Source of the DNA: Bacteroidetes bacterium UBA6221
GTDB taxonomy: Bacteria; Bacteroidota; Bacteroidia; Chitinophagales; Chitinophagaceae
Assembly (NCBI GenBank): GCA_002421685.1
Contig: DISB01000006.1
Span: 1-64,000, forward strand
DNA length: 64,000 bases
Direction: 5' to 3'
Shown here: piece after piece, positions 41,107 to 49,361 of the stretch
Layout of the letters: every line of letters begins with the position of its first letter
How positions within the stretch are numbered: the stretch's first letter is position 1
Notes under the pieces: model-generated
The model's database searches: none
The model's input: the letters and a program-made list of their open reading frames with translations, nothing else
Told to the model about the DNA's origin: nothing
Made by a program: the position numbers and the translations under genes

Positions 41107-41475
41107 ATGAGCATAGCGGAAAAAAATAACGAACACTTTGTACAGGAGCAAACGGCATGGCTGAAAACGTTGGAACGTTTACGGCTGGAAAACCTGTTGT
41201 TGAAAAACAAGCTTATTGAGATAATAAAAAAAGAAATAAGCAAGGAGCAACTGGAACGTGCCGAATTCTTCCATGGCTTATTCCTGGACAAGGACACGGT
41301 GATAGCCCTGTTGCGGCGCGATATAGCCCGCCAGGCTGCTAAGGCCGTACCCGACAACGCAGGGCAGAATGGCTACATGCATGAACAGGAAAAACTAAAG
41401 GATGACATTAGCCGTATGGAAAAGGAGTTTACTACCGTGAAGGAGGCCTTCAACCGTTTTGTAACGAGTATCTGA
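41107..41475 (+). CDS. Small coiled-coil protein, 122 aa
   Basis: No recognised family. Residues 10-60 form a charged heptad-type helix (LKTLERLRLENLLLKNKLIE), followed by a shorter helix and another amphipathic C-terminal helix (MEKEFTTVKEAFNRFVTSI), with no membrane segment. It is transcribed alone and converges on the response-regulator gene 7 bp away. Similar small coiled-coil proteins next to two-component genes occur in Chitinophagia; a role as scaffold or partner is only a guess. Confidence 0.7.
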   Translation: MSIAEKNNEHFVQEQTAWLKTLERLRLENLLLKNKLIEIIKKEISKEQLERAEFFHGLFLDKDTVIALLRRDIARQAAKAVPDNAGQNGYMHEQEKLKDDISRMEKEFTTVKEAFNRFVTSI

Positions 41476-41482
41476 GCGGTTA

Positions 41483-42544
41483 TCAGTTAAGCAGGTTCTG
41501 CAATTTTTTCTCATTCAGCACTATGATGTCTCCCTTAACGATATCTATCATCTTCTCGTCTTTAAAGTCACTCAATGTACGTATTACCGATTCTTTGGCC
41601 GTACCAACGATATTTGCCAGGTTCTCGCGACTGATGTCGATGGCAAACGGCTTGGCGGGGTCTTCGGGTTTGTATTTTTTATAAAGTTCCAGCACGGTAT
41701 CGGCTACTCTTTTGCGCAAAGAATTGTAGGCGAGTTTCAATAGTTGTTGCTCTTTTTCCGTCACATTGTTTGCCAGCAGTTGTATGAACTTCATCATGAC
41801 CTGGCGGTTATTGTTCACCAGGCTTTCAAAATCTTCTTTCGGCACCAGTGCCACCTCTGTTTCTTCCAGCGCTTCGGCCGATTCTTTATAGAGGGAATTC
41901 TCCAGCAGTGCGTTATAACCGAAAAAGCTGCCTTCGTTGTAAATGTTTGTTACAAATTCTTTACCGTCGTCATTGGTTTTAAAAGTTTTCACCTTGCCCG
42001 ACTGGATGTAATAAAGGCGATAAGGGCGCGAACCCTCGCTATAAATAGTTTCTTTCTTCTTGTAGGTATTGGTACTGCGCAGTTCGGTCAGTTCCTTCAG
42101 CAGGTCTTTCCCAGTAGCAGTGCTTATCAGGGTTTGCACGCCGTTCATATCGGCGGGTATTTCCTTTTTCAGCAGGTCGGCTTTTTTCAGCCTGCTTTCT
42201 ACCGCATTCAGCAACTCGGTACTGTTGAAGGGTTTGGTTATATAATCGTCGGCGCCCAGGTCCATGCCTTTACGTATCTCCGCGCGTTCAGCTTTGGCCG
42301 TCAGGAAGATAAAGGGGATATTGGTCGTATCCTTATTTTTCTGGAGCATATGTATCACACCGTAGCCGTCCAGTACAGGCATCATAATATCGCAAATTAT
42401 CAGGTCAGGTTTTTGCTGTACGGCGAGTGTAACGCCGGCCTGTCCGTCAGGGGCAGTAAATACCTTGTAATTGGCCAGTTCAAGTATCTCGGCCAGGTTT
42501 TCCCTGATTTCGGTATTATCCTCTATTAATAATATCGTTTTCAT
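41483..42544 (-). CDS. Receiver-CRP/FNR fusion transcriptional regulator
   Basis: 353 aa. The receiver domain (1-122) has acidic pair E8/D9, phosphoacceptor Asp52 (IICDIMMPVLDG) and Lys104 (YITKPF). The CRP-type cyclic-nucleotide-like beta barrel (about 150-265: IYSEGSRPYRLYYIQSGKVK, GEFF-like GSFFGYNALL) lacks the Arg of true cAMP binders in the phosphate cassette region I can see. The HTH_Crp (about 275-350) has ISRENLANIVGTAKESVIRT. Phosphorylation by the adjacent kinase probably controls DNA binding. The start lies inside the kinase gene (29-bp overlap). Confidence 0.92.
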   Translation of the reverse strand: MKTILLIEDNTEIRENLAEILELANYKVFTAPDGQAGVTLAVQQKPDLIICDIMMPVLDGYGVIHMLQKNKDTTNIPFIFLTAKAERAEIRKGMDLGADDYITKPFNSTELLNAVESRLKKADLLKKEIPADMNGVQTLISTATGKDLLKELTELRSTNTYKKKETIYSEGSRPYRLYYIQSGKVKTFKTNDDGKEFVTNIYNEGSFFGYNALLENSLYKESAEALEETEVALVPKEDFESLVNNNRQVMMKFIQLLANNVTEKEQQLLKLAYNSLRKRVADTVLELYKKYKPEDPAKPFAIDISRENLANIVGTAKESVIRTLSDFKDEKMIDIVKGDIIVLNEKKLQNLLN

Positions 42545-43712
42545 TATCTATATTATTCAAGTCAAAAGTAATAATAAACTCTGTTCCGTTATTAAGGGCA
42601 CTGTTGCATACTATAGTCCCGTTCATCAATTCTGCGTATTTCGCCACTATATGCAGTCCCAGTCCCGTTCCCTGTATATTGGTTACGTTGCTTCCCCTGA
42701 AAAACCTGCTGAAAAGGTGTTGCTTGTCTTCTTCGGATATGCCCAGGCCATGATCCCTGACAGCCAGCACCATTTCGCCGGGTTTGTGCACACAGTTTAT
42801 TTCGATGGACGAATGTTCGGAGGAAAACTTTATGGCGTTCGATAGGAGGTTCATTACAATGTGCCGCAGCAGCGATGGCTCCAGCATGATCATTTCGCTG
42901 CCCGCATGGTCGTACATCACTATCTGGCCGGGTTTTAGTATGGTCTGCATTTCACCGATGATGCCTTCTATCAGTTCTTTCATATTGAACTCGGTAATAC
43001 GCAATTGTATCTTGCCCTCCTCTATCTTGCCTACCGAGAGGAAATCGTTCAGTATATCGTTCAGCATATTTACCGACGACACAATGCGGGCGATATGTTT
43101 GTCGCGATTGCTTTGTTCTTCTGTCTTGTTGTAGCGCGATATCAGGTAAGCCGAGGATAATATAGTGCTGAGGGGCGTGCGGAATTCGTGGGAGGCGATA
43201 GACACGAACCGGGACTTCAACTCGTTCAGTTCCTTTTCTTTTTCCAGTGCGTCCGACAGCGATTGGGTACGGTCTTTTACCTTCTGTTCCAGTTGGGCGT
43301 TCAGGTCTTTCAATGCCTCTTCCGACTCTTTGCGTATGGTGATATCGTTGATAAAAGCGATGGCAAACCTGCCCGAATCGGTTTCGTAGCTGCTGATGCT
43401 TACCTCTACCGGGAACTCGGTACCGTCTTTCTTTTGTCCGTATAGGTCCAGGCCTAAGCCCATAGGTCTGCTGTGGGTGCTTTTATTGATAAAGCCTTCC
43501 CTGTGATTGACATGTTTTCCCCTGAAGCGCTGGGGTATAAGCAATTCTATTGTGTTTCCTCTCAGTTCCTCCAGCGAATACCCGAATTGTTTGATAGCGA
43601 AATCGTTAGCCAGTGTTATTTTACCGTGCTGGTCTACCGTCAATATGCCTATAGCTGCATTATTGAAGAGCGCTTTTAATTCCTCGTTATTATTTGTGTC
43701 AGTGCTAAGCAT
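42516..43712 (-). CDS. PAS-domain sensor histidine kinase
   Basis: 398 aa, soluble (no membrane segment). The PAS domain with PAC tail (about 12-128: AAIGILTVDQHGKITLAND, GYSLEEL, KKDGTEFPVEVSISS) is followed by a coiled coil (130-165), HisKA with phospho-His175 in ASHEFRTP, and HATPase_c (about 275-390: N-box NLLSNAIKF, DHGLGI, GTGLGLHI). It likely senses an intracellular cue and phosphorylates the receiver-CRP protein encoded in overlap downstream. No haem or flavin signature is visible in the PAS. Confidence 0.93.
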   Translation of the reverse strand: MLSTDTNNNEELKALFNNAAIGILTVDQHGKITLANDFAIKQFGYSLEELRGNTIELLIPQRFRGKHVNHREGFINKSTHSRPMGLGLDLYGQKKDGTEFPVEVSISSYETDSGRFAIAFINDITIRKESEEALKDLNAQLEQKVKDRTQSLSDALEKEKELNELKSRFVSIASHEFRTPLSTILSSAYLISRYNKTEEQSNRDKHIARIVSSVNMLNDILNDFLSVGKIEEGKIQLRITEFNMKELIEGIIGEMQTILKPGQIVMYDHAGSEMIMLEPSLLRHIVMNLLSNAIKFSSEHSSIEINCVHKPGEMVLAVRDHGLGISEEDKQHLFSRFFRGSNVTNIQGTGLGLHIVAKYAELMNGTIVCNSALNNGTEFIITFDLNNIDNENDIINRG

Positions 43713-43807
43713 GTGTGCATTCTGCCGCGGGTAGCGGTGTTACCATAGTGGTAAAATTAACAAAAAACCTTTAAGAAAGACATCCTTTGGAATGTATGTT
43801 TATAGCA

Positions 43808-43836
43808 AAAGAGGCTACCCGTCGGGCAGCCTCTTT
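43808..43836 (-). terminator. Terminator of the glutamate dehydrogenase gene
   Basis: AAAGAGGCT (43808-43816) pairs with AGCCTCTTT (43828-43836), with an inner CCC/GGG, 24 bp past the stop on the minus strand. The T-run is contributed mainly by the stem end. Confidence 0.7.
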
Positions 43837-43859
43837 GCGATATAGTTTGCATCCCGCTA

Positions 43860-45296
43860 TTAGGGGAAGATACCCAGTTCTTCGTAAGCCACGCCTACCT
43901 TGTTGATAGATACAACGAAAGCGGCGGTACGCATATCGTTGATGCCCAGTGTCAGCATCATATTGCGTATCTCGTGGTAAGAATCTATCATAGTATCTTC
44001 AAGGCCGGAGTAGATCAGGTCTACTTCATCGGGTCCGTGCAATATCTGGCGACGTTCAATATCGGTCACTTTTTTGCCGGTCAACGCCTCTACCGATTGC
44101 AGTATCTGTGTGTTCTGGTTTTCGCTAAAACGTTTGTCCATCCGGCCAAAGCGTACGTGGCTCAGGTTTTTCAGCCATTCAAAGTAAGATACCGTTACAC
44201 CGCCTGCATTGATGTACATATCCGGAACGATAACGCAGCCTTTAGCCAGCAGTATTTCGTCAGCCTCCGGTGTCAGCGGGCCGTTGGCAGCTTCACCTAT
44301 TATTTTTGCTTTTACCCTTGCAGCGTTGCCGCCGTTGATGACATTCTCCAGCGCGGCAGGTATCAGGATGTCACATTCCATTTCCAGTGCTTCTGCGCTG
44401 TTGGGTATATCTGTAGCGCCGGGGTAGCCCAATATTGATTTGTTTTCTTTACGGTATGCTACTACTTTGTCGGGGTCAAGACCGTTCGGGTCGTAGATAG
44501 CGCCTTCATATTCAGCCAATCCAATGATTGTTGCACCACCTTCGTGGAAGAATTTGGCAGCGTGGTAACCAACGTTACCCAGGCCTTGTACTATCACTTT
44601 CTTACCTACCAGGCCGGTAGTCAGGCCTATCTTCTGCATGTCTTCGGCTATAGAGCATACCTCGCGTATGCCATAGTACACGCCCAGGCCGGTAGCTTCG
44701 GTACGGCCACGTACACCACCCTGCGTAACAGGCTTGCCGGTTACACAACCCAATGAATCTATCTCGCCCGGTTTCAAAGATGCATAAGTATCGGCTATCC
44801 AGCTCATCTCGCGTGCGCCTGAACCATAGTCAGGAGCAGGAACGTCGATGCCGGGGCCTATGAAGTTTTTCTTCACCAGTTCTGATGCATACCTGCGGGT
44901 GATCTTTTCCAGTTCGAATACGGAATATTTCTTCGGGTCTATTTTAATACCGCCTTTAGCGCCGCCAAACGGCACATTTACAATAGCGCATTTATAGGTC
45001 ATGAGAGCCGCAAGCGCCATTACCTCATCCTGGTTCACATCCATACTGTAACGGATACCGCCTTTACAGGGCAGCTTGTGGTGCGAGTGCTGTACACGAT
45101 ATGCTTCTATCACTTCTATTTCTTCGCCTATCCTTACCGGGAATTTCATTTTATATACCGAGTTGCAGGACTTTATCTGCTCGAGAATACCGGGCTCAAA
45201 ACGGGTATATTTTGCGGCCTTGTCAAAGTTTTGTTCTACGCCGCGAAAGAAACTGTAATGGGCTGTTTTTGTAGCTGCTGCTGTTGCTTCTCCCAT
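43860..45296 (-). CDS. gdhA: Glu/Leu/Phe/Val family dehydrogenase (glutamate dehydrogenase)
   Basis: 478 aa. Substrate-domain motifs HHKLPCKGGIRYSMDV (about 72-87) and the catalytic Lys in VPFGGAKGGIKIDP (about 108-121) are intact. The Rossmann NAD(P) domain begins GKKVIVQGLGNVGYHAAK (about 230-247). It reversibly converts glutamate to 2-oxoglutarate and ammonia. Length fits the 420-480-aa hexameric class. Coenzyme choice cannot be read with certainty. It is monocistronic and follows the ccm genes on the same strand, with its own terminator. Confidence 0.93.
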   Translation of the reverse strand: MGEATAAATKTAHYSFFRGVEQNFDKAAKYTRFEPGILEQIKSCNSVYKMKFPVRIGEEIEVIEAYRVQHSHHKLPCKGGIRYSMDVNQDEVMALAALMTYKCAIVNVPFGGAKGGIKIDPKKYSVFELEKITRRYASELVKKNFIGPGIDVPAPDYGSGAREMSWIADTYASLKPGEIDSLGCVTGKPVTQGGVRGRTEATGLGVYYGIREVCSIAEDMQKIGLTTGLVGKKVIVQGLGNVGYHAAKFFHEGGATIIGLAEYEGAIYDPNGLDPDKVVAYRKENKSILGYPGATDIPNSAEALEMECDILIPAALENVINGGNAARVKAKIIGEAANGPLTPEADEILLAKGCVIVPDMYINAGGVTVSYFEWLKNLSHVRFGRMDKRFSENQNTQILQSVEALTGKKVTDIERRQILHGPDEVDLIYSGLEDTMIDSYHEIRNMMLTLGINDMRTAAFVVSINKVGVAYEELGIFP

Positions 45297-45318
45297 GATT
45301 GTGTTTTGTTAAGAATGA

Positions 45319-45540
45319 TTATTTGTTTTTTTCAATTTTGCTGATTTTGCGGTCTATCCTTACCAGGTATGCAATAATCCCCGCAAAGATAGTGGCTAAT
45401 ACTAAAACAACAACGTATATTTTACCATCTGAGCGCATAGCGTCTGCCATTTCCGGAACGCTTTCCTGCGCCTGCAAATTCATTGCTGCAAGCAGGCTTA
45501 TTACGATGGTTAAAAAGGATGATTTTTGCATAGGGATCAT
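45319..45540 (-). CDS. CcmD-like small membrane protein
   Basis: 73 aa. A signal-like hydrophobic N-terminus (about 8-24, ends LQAQ) is followed by one transmembrane helix (about 42-62, YVVVLVLATIFAGIIAYLV) and a basic end (DRKISKIEKNK). The last part is the CcmD pattern. In Bacteroidota this protein regularly follows ccmC and helps the haem exporter. The start at 45540 overlaps the ccmC stop (ATGA), so coupling is likely; an ATG at 45531 is the alternative. Confidence 0.75.
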   Translation of the reverse strand: MIPMQKSSFLTIVISLLAAMNLQAQESVPEMADAMRSDGKIYVVVLVLATIFAGIIAYLVRIDRKISKIEKNK

Positions 45541-46220
45541 TTATTGCTGTTAAGAATAAAGTCGTTTTCCTTCCTGAAGCGGATAAGCTCGATCCTGATG
45601 ATGAGGGTACTTATCCAGAGGCCCAGTAAGAACCAACCAAGAACGGCAGGGTAGAACACGGCCCTCATCCGTGCGTCCAGGTCGTAAGCGTTAAAACCGG
45701 GGTTGCCGCCGTTGCCGGGGTGTAAAGAGTCAACCATCCTGGGCAACACCCATATAAGCGGTATCATCAGCGCAAAGGCGAAAATGTTATATACGGCACT
45801 GATTTTAGCGCGTTTTTCTTCGTCGCTCAGGCCGCCGCGCAATATCAGGTAAGCGAAGTATATCAGCATACATATTGCCGTACCCAGTTGCTTGGGGTCG
45901 TTGCTCCACGCAGCACCCCAGGTAAACCTGGCCCATTCCATACCTGTCACCATTCCCAGCAGGCTGAAGAAGATACCCACTTTGGTAAGTATCACTGAAT
46001 TGATATCATATTCCAGCCGGCCTGTGCGCAGGTATTTTATGGCATATATAAAAGCACCCGTGAACAGCAGTATCATTGTAAACCACATGGGGACGTGAAA
46101 GTACAGGTTGCGGATGGTTTCATTAAGTATATGCTGACGGGGGACCTGCATCAGTAAACCACCGATTATAGAATATGCTACCAGGACGACACAAGCTACT
46201 TTCCACCAGGATTTTCGCAT
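45537..46220 (-). CDS. ccmC: Cytochrome c assembly protein CcmC-like (haem handling)
   Basis: 227 aa with six transmembrane segments. The haem-binding region WGAAWSNDPKQ (about 105-115) is a variant of the tryptophan-rich WWD motif, and His residues flank it in NLYFHVPMW (about 41) and VDSLHPGNGG (about 168). It loads or exports haem for cytochrome c maturation together with CcmB. The DNA between its start (46220) and the ccmB stop (46259) is short, so ccmB-ccmC-ccmD form an operon. Confidence 0.92.
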   Translation of the reverse strand: MRKSWWKVACVVLVAYSIIGGLLMQVPRQHILNETIRNLYFHVPMWFTMILLFTGAFIYAIKYLRTGRLEYDINSVILTKVGIFFSLLGMVTGMEWARFTWGAAWSNDPKQLGTAICMLIYFAYLILRGGLSDEEKRAKISAVYNIFAFALMIPLIWVLPRMVDSLHPGNGGNPGFNAYDLDARMRAVFYPAVLGWFLLGLWISTLIIRIELIRFRKENDFILNSNK

Positions 46221-46258
46221 GGGCTCAATGAAAATTTCAGCAAATGTAAAAGATTATA

Positions 46259-46915
46259 TTATTCCTGCCACAGAAAAGGGAAGAGGATAATACCTAATAT
46301 TATAACTAATATATCCAGCGCCAGCAATACCAGCATCAGCTTCCACCAGCCGGGTTGATATACGGGTACAATGGCTTTTACGGCCAGTTTGCTGAGTATC
46401 ATCAATATAGGGGTAGCCAGTGGGAAACCCAGTATGGCGATCAGGGCGGCATTATTCTGCGCGCGGGCGGCTATAGCTGAAAGAAAGGTAAAAATGACCG
46501 CCAGGCTGATGCTGCCTACTGCTGTAACCGCAATAAATAAACCCAACTGTACCAGCGGCGCACCCAGCATGATATTGAACAATGCAAGGGCAATGGCGCT
46601 CACCGCCGCCATTAGCGCGGTGCTGTACACCATTTTTGCCAGCAAGAAATGAACTGGTTTTACAATCGTATAATAATAACGGAACCTGTTGGGGTGTTCC
46701 TGCAGGAAACTCTTGGCTACTGAGTTGACAGCGATAAACAACTGCGTTATCCAGAACAGGGCATTCCATATCTTGGCTTCAGGCTGGCCGCTCATCATAT
46801 ATACCAGGAAGACGGTAGCGCCTACATAAAGCAGCACGCCGTAAAAGGTGTGTTTTTGCCGCCATTCCAGCACCAGGTCTTTATATATCAGCGTTGTCAG
46901 CCTGCTATTTGCCAT
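46259..46915 (-). CDS. ccmB: Haem exporter subunit CcmB
   Basis: 218 aa with six transmembrane helices. It matches CcmB, the permease of the CcmAB ABC exporter: LIYKDLVLEWRQKHTFYGVLLY at the N-terminus (shown in pieces: KDLVLEWRQK), LFWITQLFIAVNSVAKSF, and LGFPLATPILM. The ATPase partner CcmA is not in the window. A TAACTTTG -7 element (complement of 46923-46930) lies only 7 bp upstream of the start codon, so the transcript would be nearly leaderless. Confidence 0.9.
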   Translation of the reverse strand: MANSRLTTLIYKDLVLEWRQKHTFYGVLLYVGATVFLVYMMSGQPEAKIWNALFWITQLFIAVNSVAKSFLQEHPNRFRYYYTIVKPVHFLLAKMVYSTALMAAVSAIALALFNIMLGAPLVQLGLFIAVTAVGSISLAVIFTFLSAIAARAQNNAALIAILGFPLATPILMILSKLAVKAIVPVYQPGWWKLMLVLLALDILVIILGIILFPFLWQE

Positions 46916-46922
46916 AGTCTGG

Positions 46923-46930
46923 CAAAGTTA
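46923..46930 (-). promoter_or_regulatory. -7 element of ccmB
   Basis: On the minus strand TAACTTTG is an exact TAnnTTTG match. It ends 7 bp before the ATG at 46915, which predicts a leaderless or near-leaderless message if used. Confidence 0.4.
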
Positions 46931-47009
46931 ATACCAGGTAGTGCAACAAGCTAATTTATTGTATTGTTATTCGGTTCTTCCCTCAAAAAAAGAAATATAT
47001 TTTCGCTGC

Positions 47010-47040
47010 TTTGCAATTTCCTGAATGTCCTATATCTTTG
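47010..47040 (+). promoter_or_regulatory. Consensus Bacteroidota promoter of tRNA-Gly
   Basis: TTTG (47010-47013), exactly 19 bp, then TATCTTTG (47033-47040): a perfect match to TTTG-N19-TAnnTTTG. It lies 25 bp upstream of the tRNA 5' end. Confidence 0.85.
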
Positions 47041-47065
47041 CCATCCCAAAGTTCTTAACACCTAT

Positions 47066-47138
47066 GCGGAAGTAGCTCAGTTGGTAGAGCATCACCTTGC
47101 CAAGGTGAGGGTCGCGGGTTCGAGTCTCGTCTTCCGCT
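47066..47138 (+). tRNA. tRNA-Gly (GCC)
   Basis: 73 nt: acceptor GCGGAAG/CTTCCGC, D arm, anticodon stem CACCT with loop TTGCCAA (anticodon GCC), T arm with GGGTTCGAGTC, discriminator T, CCA not encoded. It is driven by the consensus promoter just upstream. Confidence 0.97.
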
Positions 47139-47149
47139 CATAAATAATC

Positions 47150-47180
47150 AATTCCAGGCCCGCGGGTTTGGAATTTTTTA
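47150..47180 (+). terminator. Hairpin after tRNA-Gly
   Basis: AATTCCA (47150-47156) pairs with TGGAATT (47169-47175), enclosing CCCGCGGG, followed by a T-run. It may terminate tRNA-Gly or be a processing hairpin between the two tRNAs. Confidence 0.6.
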
Positions 47181-47202
47181 TTTGCGCACTTATGTGCGGG
47201 CC

Positions 47203-47288
47203 GCCCTGGTGGTGGAATTGGTAGACACGCAGGACTTAAAATCCTGTGGCCAGCAATGGCCGTGCGGGTTCAAGTCCCGCCTGGGGCA
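47203..47288 (+). tRNA. tRNA-Leu (TAA)
   Basis: 86 nt with the long variable arm of class II tRNAs: acceptor GCCCTGG/CTGGGGC, anticodon stem CAGGA with loop CTTAAAA (anticodon TAA), variable arm TGGCCAGCAATGGCCG, T arm GCGGGTTCAAGTCCCGC, discriminator A. CCA is not encoded. Confidence 0.95.
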
Positions 47289-47297
47289 CAGATTACA

Positions 47298-47323
47298 GCC
47301 GTTTCGAGAGAAACGGCTTTTTT
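47298..47323 (+). terminator. Terminator after tRNA-Leu
   Basis: GCCGTTTC (47298-47305), GAGA loop, GAAACGGC (47310-47317), then six T. Confidence 0.85.
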
Positions 47324-47327
47324 GTTG

Positions 47328-47498
47328 GGTAAAACATAGGTAAAACATATTTTAAATATTGAAAGATTCATTACCCCGAGGTTGGGAGTTCAAATCTTCT
47401 CCTCCTACTGGTAAGTGGCCGCTATGAGAGCGGCTTTTGTTTTTTGTGCCGTTAGATTCAGATAGGGCTAATCCTTTGTGTCAGACATAAGTCAGACA
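47328..47498. other. Attachment-site-like junction with tRNA 3' fragment
   Basis: The gene-free gap 47289-47701 carries a tandem pair of GGTAAAACATA (47328-47338, 47339-47349). An isolated tRNA-like T arm and 3' end follows at about 47375-47409 (GGGAG-TTCAAAT-CTTCT, then CCTCCTAC), with no 5' half nearby and its own terminator (arms 47418-47423 and 47429-47434, then TTTTGTTTTTT). Next is a direct repeat of GTCAGACA (47480-47487, 47491-47498). Repeats flanking a tRNA end fit recombinase binding sites of an att junction. Nothing else is seen up to 47701. Confidence 0.45.
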
Positions 47499-47701
47499 CT
47501 ATCCCTTTTGAAAATATCTCTTTTACGACTTTCTGCTTAATTCAAGGCTGACTAGATTGGTTAAGGTTTTGTGTTTAGCCTCAGGGGGATAATAGCACTT
47601 AGCGGATATAGCACTTCTCTCAATTCGCTAATGTTCTTAATGTATTGAAGACAATAGCAAAGAGATATATTATTATATTTGTTTTCAAGTAATAGAGTAT
47701 C

Positions 47702-48865
47702 ATGTCATCTATTTTTTGCGCACAAGAGCCCAGTCTAGGCTACCTATACCAAATCAGGTATGGACTAAAGCTCTTGTTAAGAGAGCAAAACGATGATGCT
47801 GTTCTTTTAATTGAAACGATTGATGACATCAGCATTTCGAGACCGCAAAACGTTGACGTTTATCAAACTAAATTTCACATCAATAACCCACCTAATATTT
47901 CTAATGCAAGCACCGACTTTTGGAAAACAATCCGTGTCTGGTGCGAATCAATTACCAGTGGGCAAATCAACGCTGATAAATGCGTGTTTTCATTGATCAC
48001 GACGGCTGCGACTTCTCCCGGTAGTATACTGTCAAAATTAAGTCACTCCGCTGTTAATGCCAGAAAAGTCGATGAGGTAGTTAGTGAAATGATCGCCGTG
48101 ACAAACACGTCAACTAATCAAGCGAACCTTCCTGCATATCAAGCATTCGTAGCCCTATCTCCTGAAAATAAGGTAAAGTTAGTTAAGAACATAACAATTC
48201 TGGATTCTGCGGAAGGGATTAATGAGGCTAAGACGGATATTATTACTAATCTAAGGTTCGTCAATAAAAACTATGAGCCATTATTTGAACGTGTAGAAGG
48301 TTGGTTTTTAGGACAGGTGATACTACAACTGCAAGGTCAGCGACCGGGCATTCAAGTGCGGGAACTTCAACAGGTGATTTGGGACATTGCTGATACTCTT
48401 AAATCTGATAATTTGCCCGCAGATTTTATGGCGTCCATTGCTGGTGATGAAGCCCAACTGTCACCTTATCGCGACAGGCAGTTTGTTAAGCAACTTCATA
48501 TTATCGGTGCCAATCATGGCGTAATTAATCACGCTATCAGCGATTACCATCGAGCATTTAGCCAAGCATCTAAATGGATGCGTGAAGGTCTTATTTCCCC
48601 ACAAGATCAAATGGACTATCAACATAAGTTACGTGATGACTGGTCAAGGAAGCACTCTGCTGCCTGTAACATTGTTGAGGGAGAAGAAGATGAAAAAGCG
48701 GCAGCGCGAGGCCATAGCTTTTATCACAATTTTTATGTGTTGCAAAATCCCTTTATATACATCAAGGACAGGTTTAAAGAAACATATATGGTTACTGGGA
48801 GTTGCCAAATGTTATCTGATAGTAAAAAGATCGGTTGGCACCCAAAATTTGAGACGTTGTTATGA
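47702..48865 (+). CDS. ABC-3C system effector with Cap4/DUF4297-like nuclease domain
   Basis: 387 aa. The N-terminus GYLYQIRYGLKLLL (13-26), then LLIETIDDISI (35-45) and VDVYQTKFHI (51-60), gives E38, D41/D42 and Q55-x-K57. This is the layout of the Cap4/DUF4297 PD-(D/E)xK-like DNA endonucleases (G-x-x-Y-Q; E-x-x-D-D; Q-x-K). The C-terminal about 150 residues (from HIIGANHGVINHAISDYHRA) look like the helical C-terminal domain that defines third components of ABC-three-component systems. It overlaps the middle-component gene by ATGA. Predicted role: nuclease effector released or activated by the ATPase on invasion. Family assignment is by pattern; activity is inferred. Confidence 0.78.
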   Translation: MSSIFCAQEPSLGYLYQIRYGLKLLLREQNDDAVLLIETIDDISISRPQNVDVYQTKFHINNPPNISNASTDFWKTIRVWCESITSGQINADKCVFSLITTAATSPGSILSKLSHSAVNARKVDEVVSEMIAVTNTSTNQANLPAYQAFVALSPENKVKLVKNITILDSAEGINEAKTDIITNLRFVNKNYEPLFERVEGWFLGQVILQLQGQRPGIQVRELQQVIWDIADTLKSDNLPADFMASIAGDEAQLSPYRDRQFVKQLHIIGANHGVINHAISDYHRAFSQASKWMREGLISPQDQMDYQHKLRDDWSRKHSAACNIVEGEEDEKAAARGHSFYHNFYVLQNPFIYIKDRFKETYMVTGSCQMLSDSKKIGWHPKFETLL

Positions 48866-49353
48866 GATTGCAAAGTTGGCATGATAGACCCATTATTACC
48901 GCGAATTTGGTGAATCCGGCCTTCACATGCGAAATCGTCCGCGAATGTGGAAAAGGCTATACCAGTGAGATCTCGCTAAATATGCCTTACATTTTCTTGC
49001 CACTTGTTTTACCTTTTATCTTACCGCAGCGATTTAGAACAACATTGCCACGATCCAAAGCAACTACGATGCATGCTTGGCTCAATAATAATCCGCAATT
49101 AAAAATCGGACTCGCGGAACATATCAAAGGCTTGGTTGATTTTTCAAAGGAGGCTGTCATGTTCGGAATAATACATGACGTATTACGAATTGATGAAAAT
49201 GGTTCCCTTGAAGTTCTCGGAAAAAAAGGGAAAGCCTCACTAAATAATGACGAAACAAATGAATGTCTATCTAAAGCAGCTACGTGGGGGAAAATTCTAG
49301 CAAACGCTGGCGATCACTATACTGTATACTCAATGCTTGGAATTAAACCGTAA
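48862..49353 (+). CDS. ABC-3C system middle component
   Basis: 163 aa, alpha-helical and soluble. VNPAFTCEIVRECGKGY (about 17-33) followed by YIFLPLVLPFILPQRFRTTLP (in pieces) and a C-terminal helix ending KAATWGKILANAGDHYTVY match the small 'three component ABC system middle component' family, which links ATPase and effector. The N-P-A-F and final W-G-K-x-L-A motifs are those I recall for the family. It starts inside the effector stop codon (ATGA) and ends 8 bp before the ATPase, so all three genes form one coupled operon. Confidence 0.78.
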   Translation: MRLQSWHDRPIITANLVNPAFTCEIVRECGKGYTSEISLNMPYIFLPLVLPFILPQRFRTTLPRSKATTMHAWLNNNPQLKIGLAEHIKGLVDFSKEAVMFGIIHDVLRIDENGSLEVLGKKGKASLNNDETNECLSKAATWGKILANAGDHYTVYSMLGIKP

Positions 49354-49361
49354 ATAGTCAC

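Noticed and set aside
43860..45296. Leucine or phenylalanine dehydrogenase instead of glutamate dehydrogenase
   Set aside because: Length (478) and the HHKLPCKGGIRY and GGAKGGI context fit the glutamate dehydrogenase branch; Leu/Phe dehydrogenases are shorter, about 350-380.
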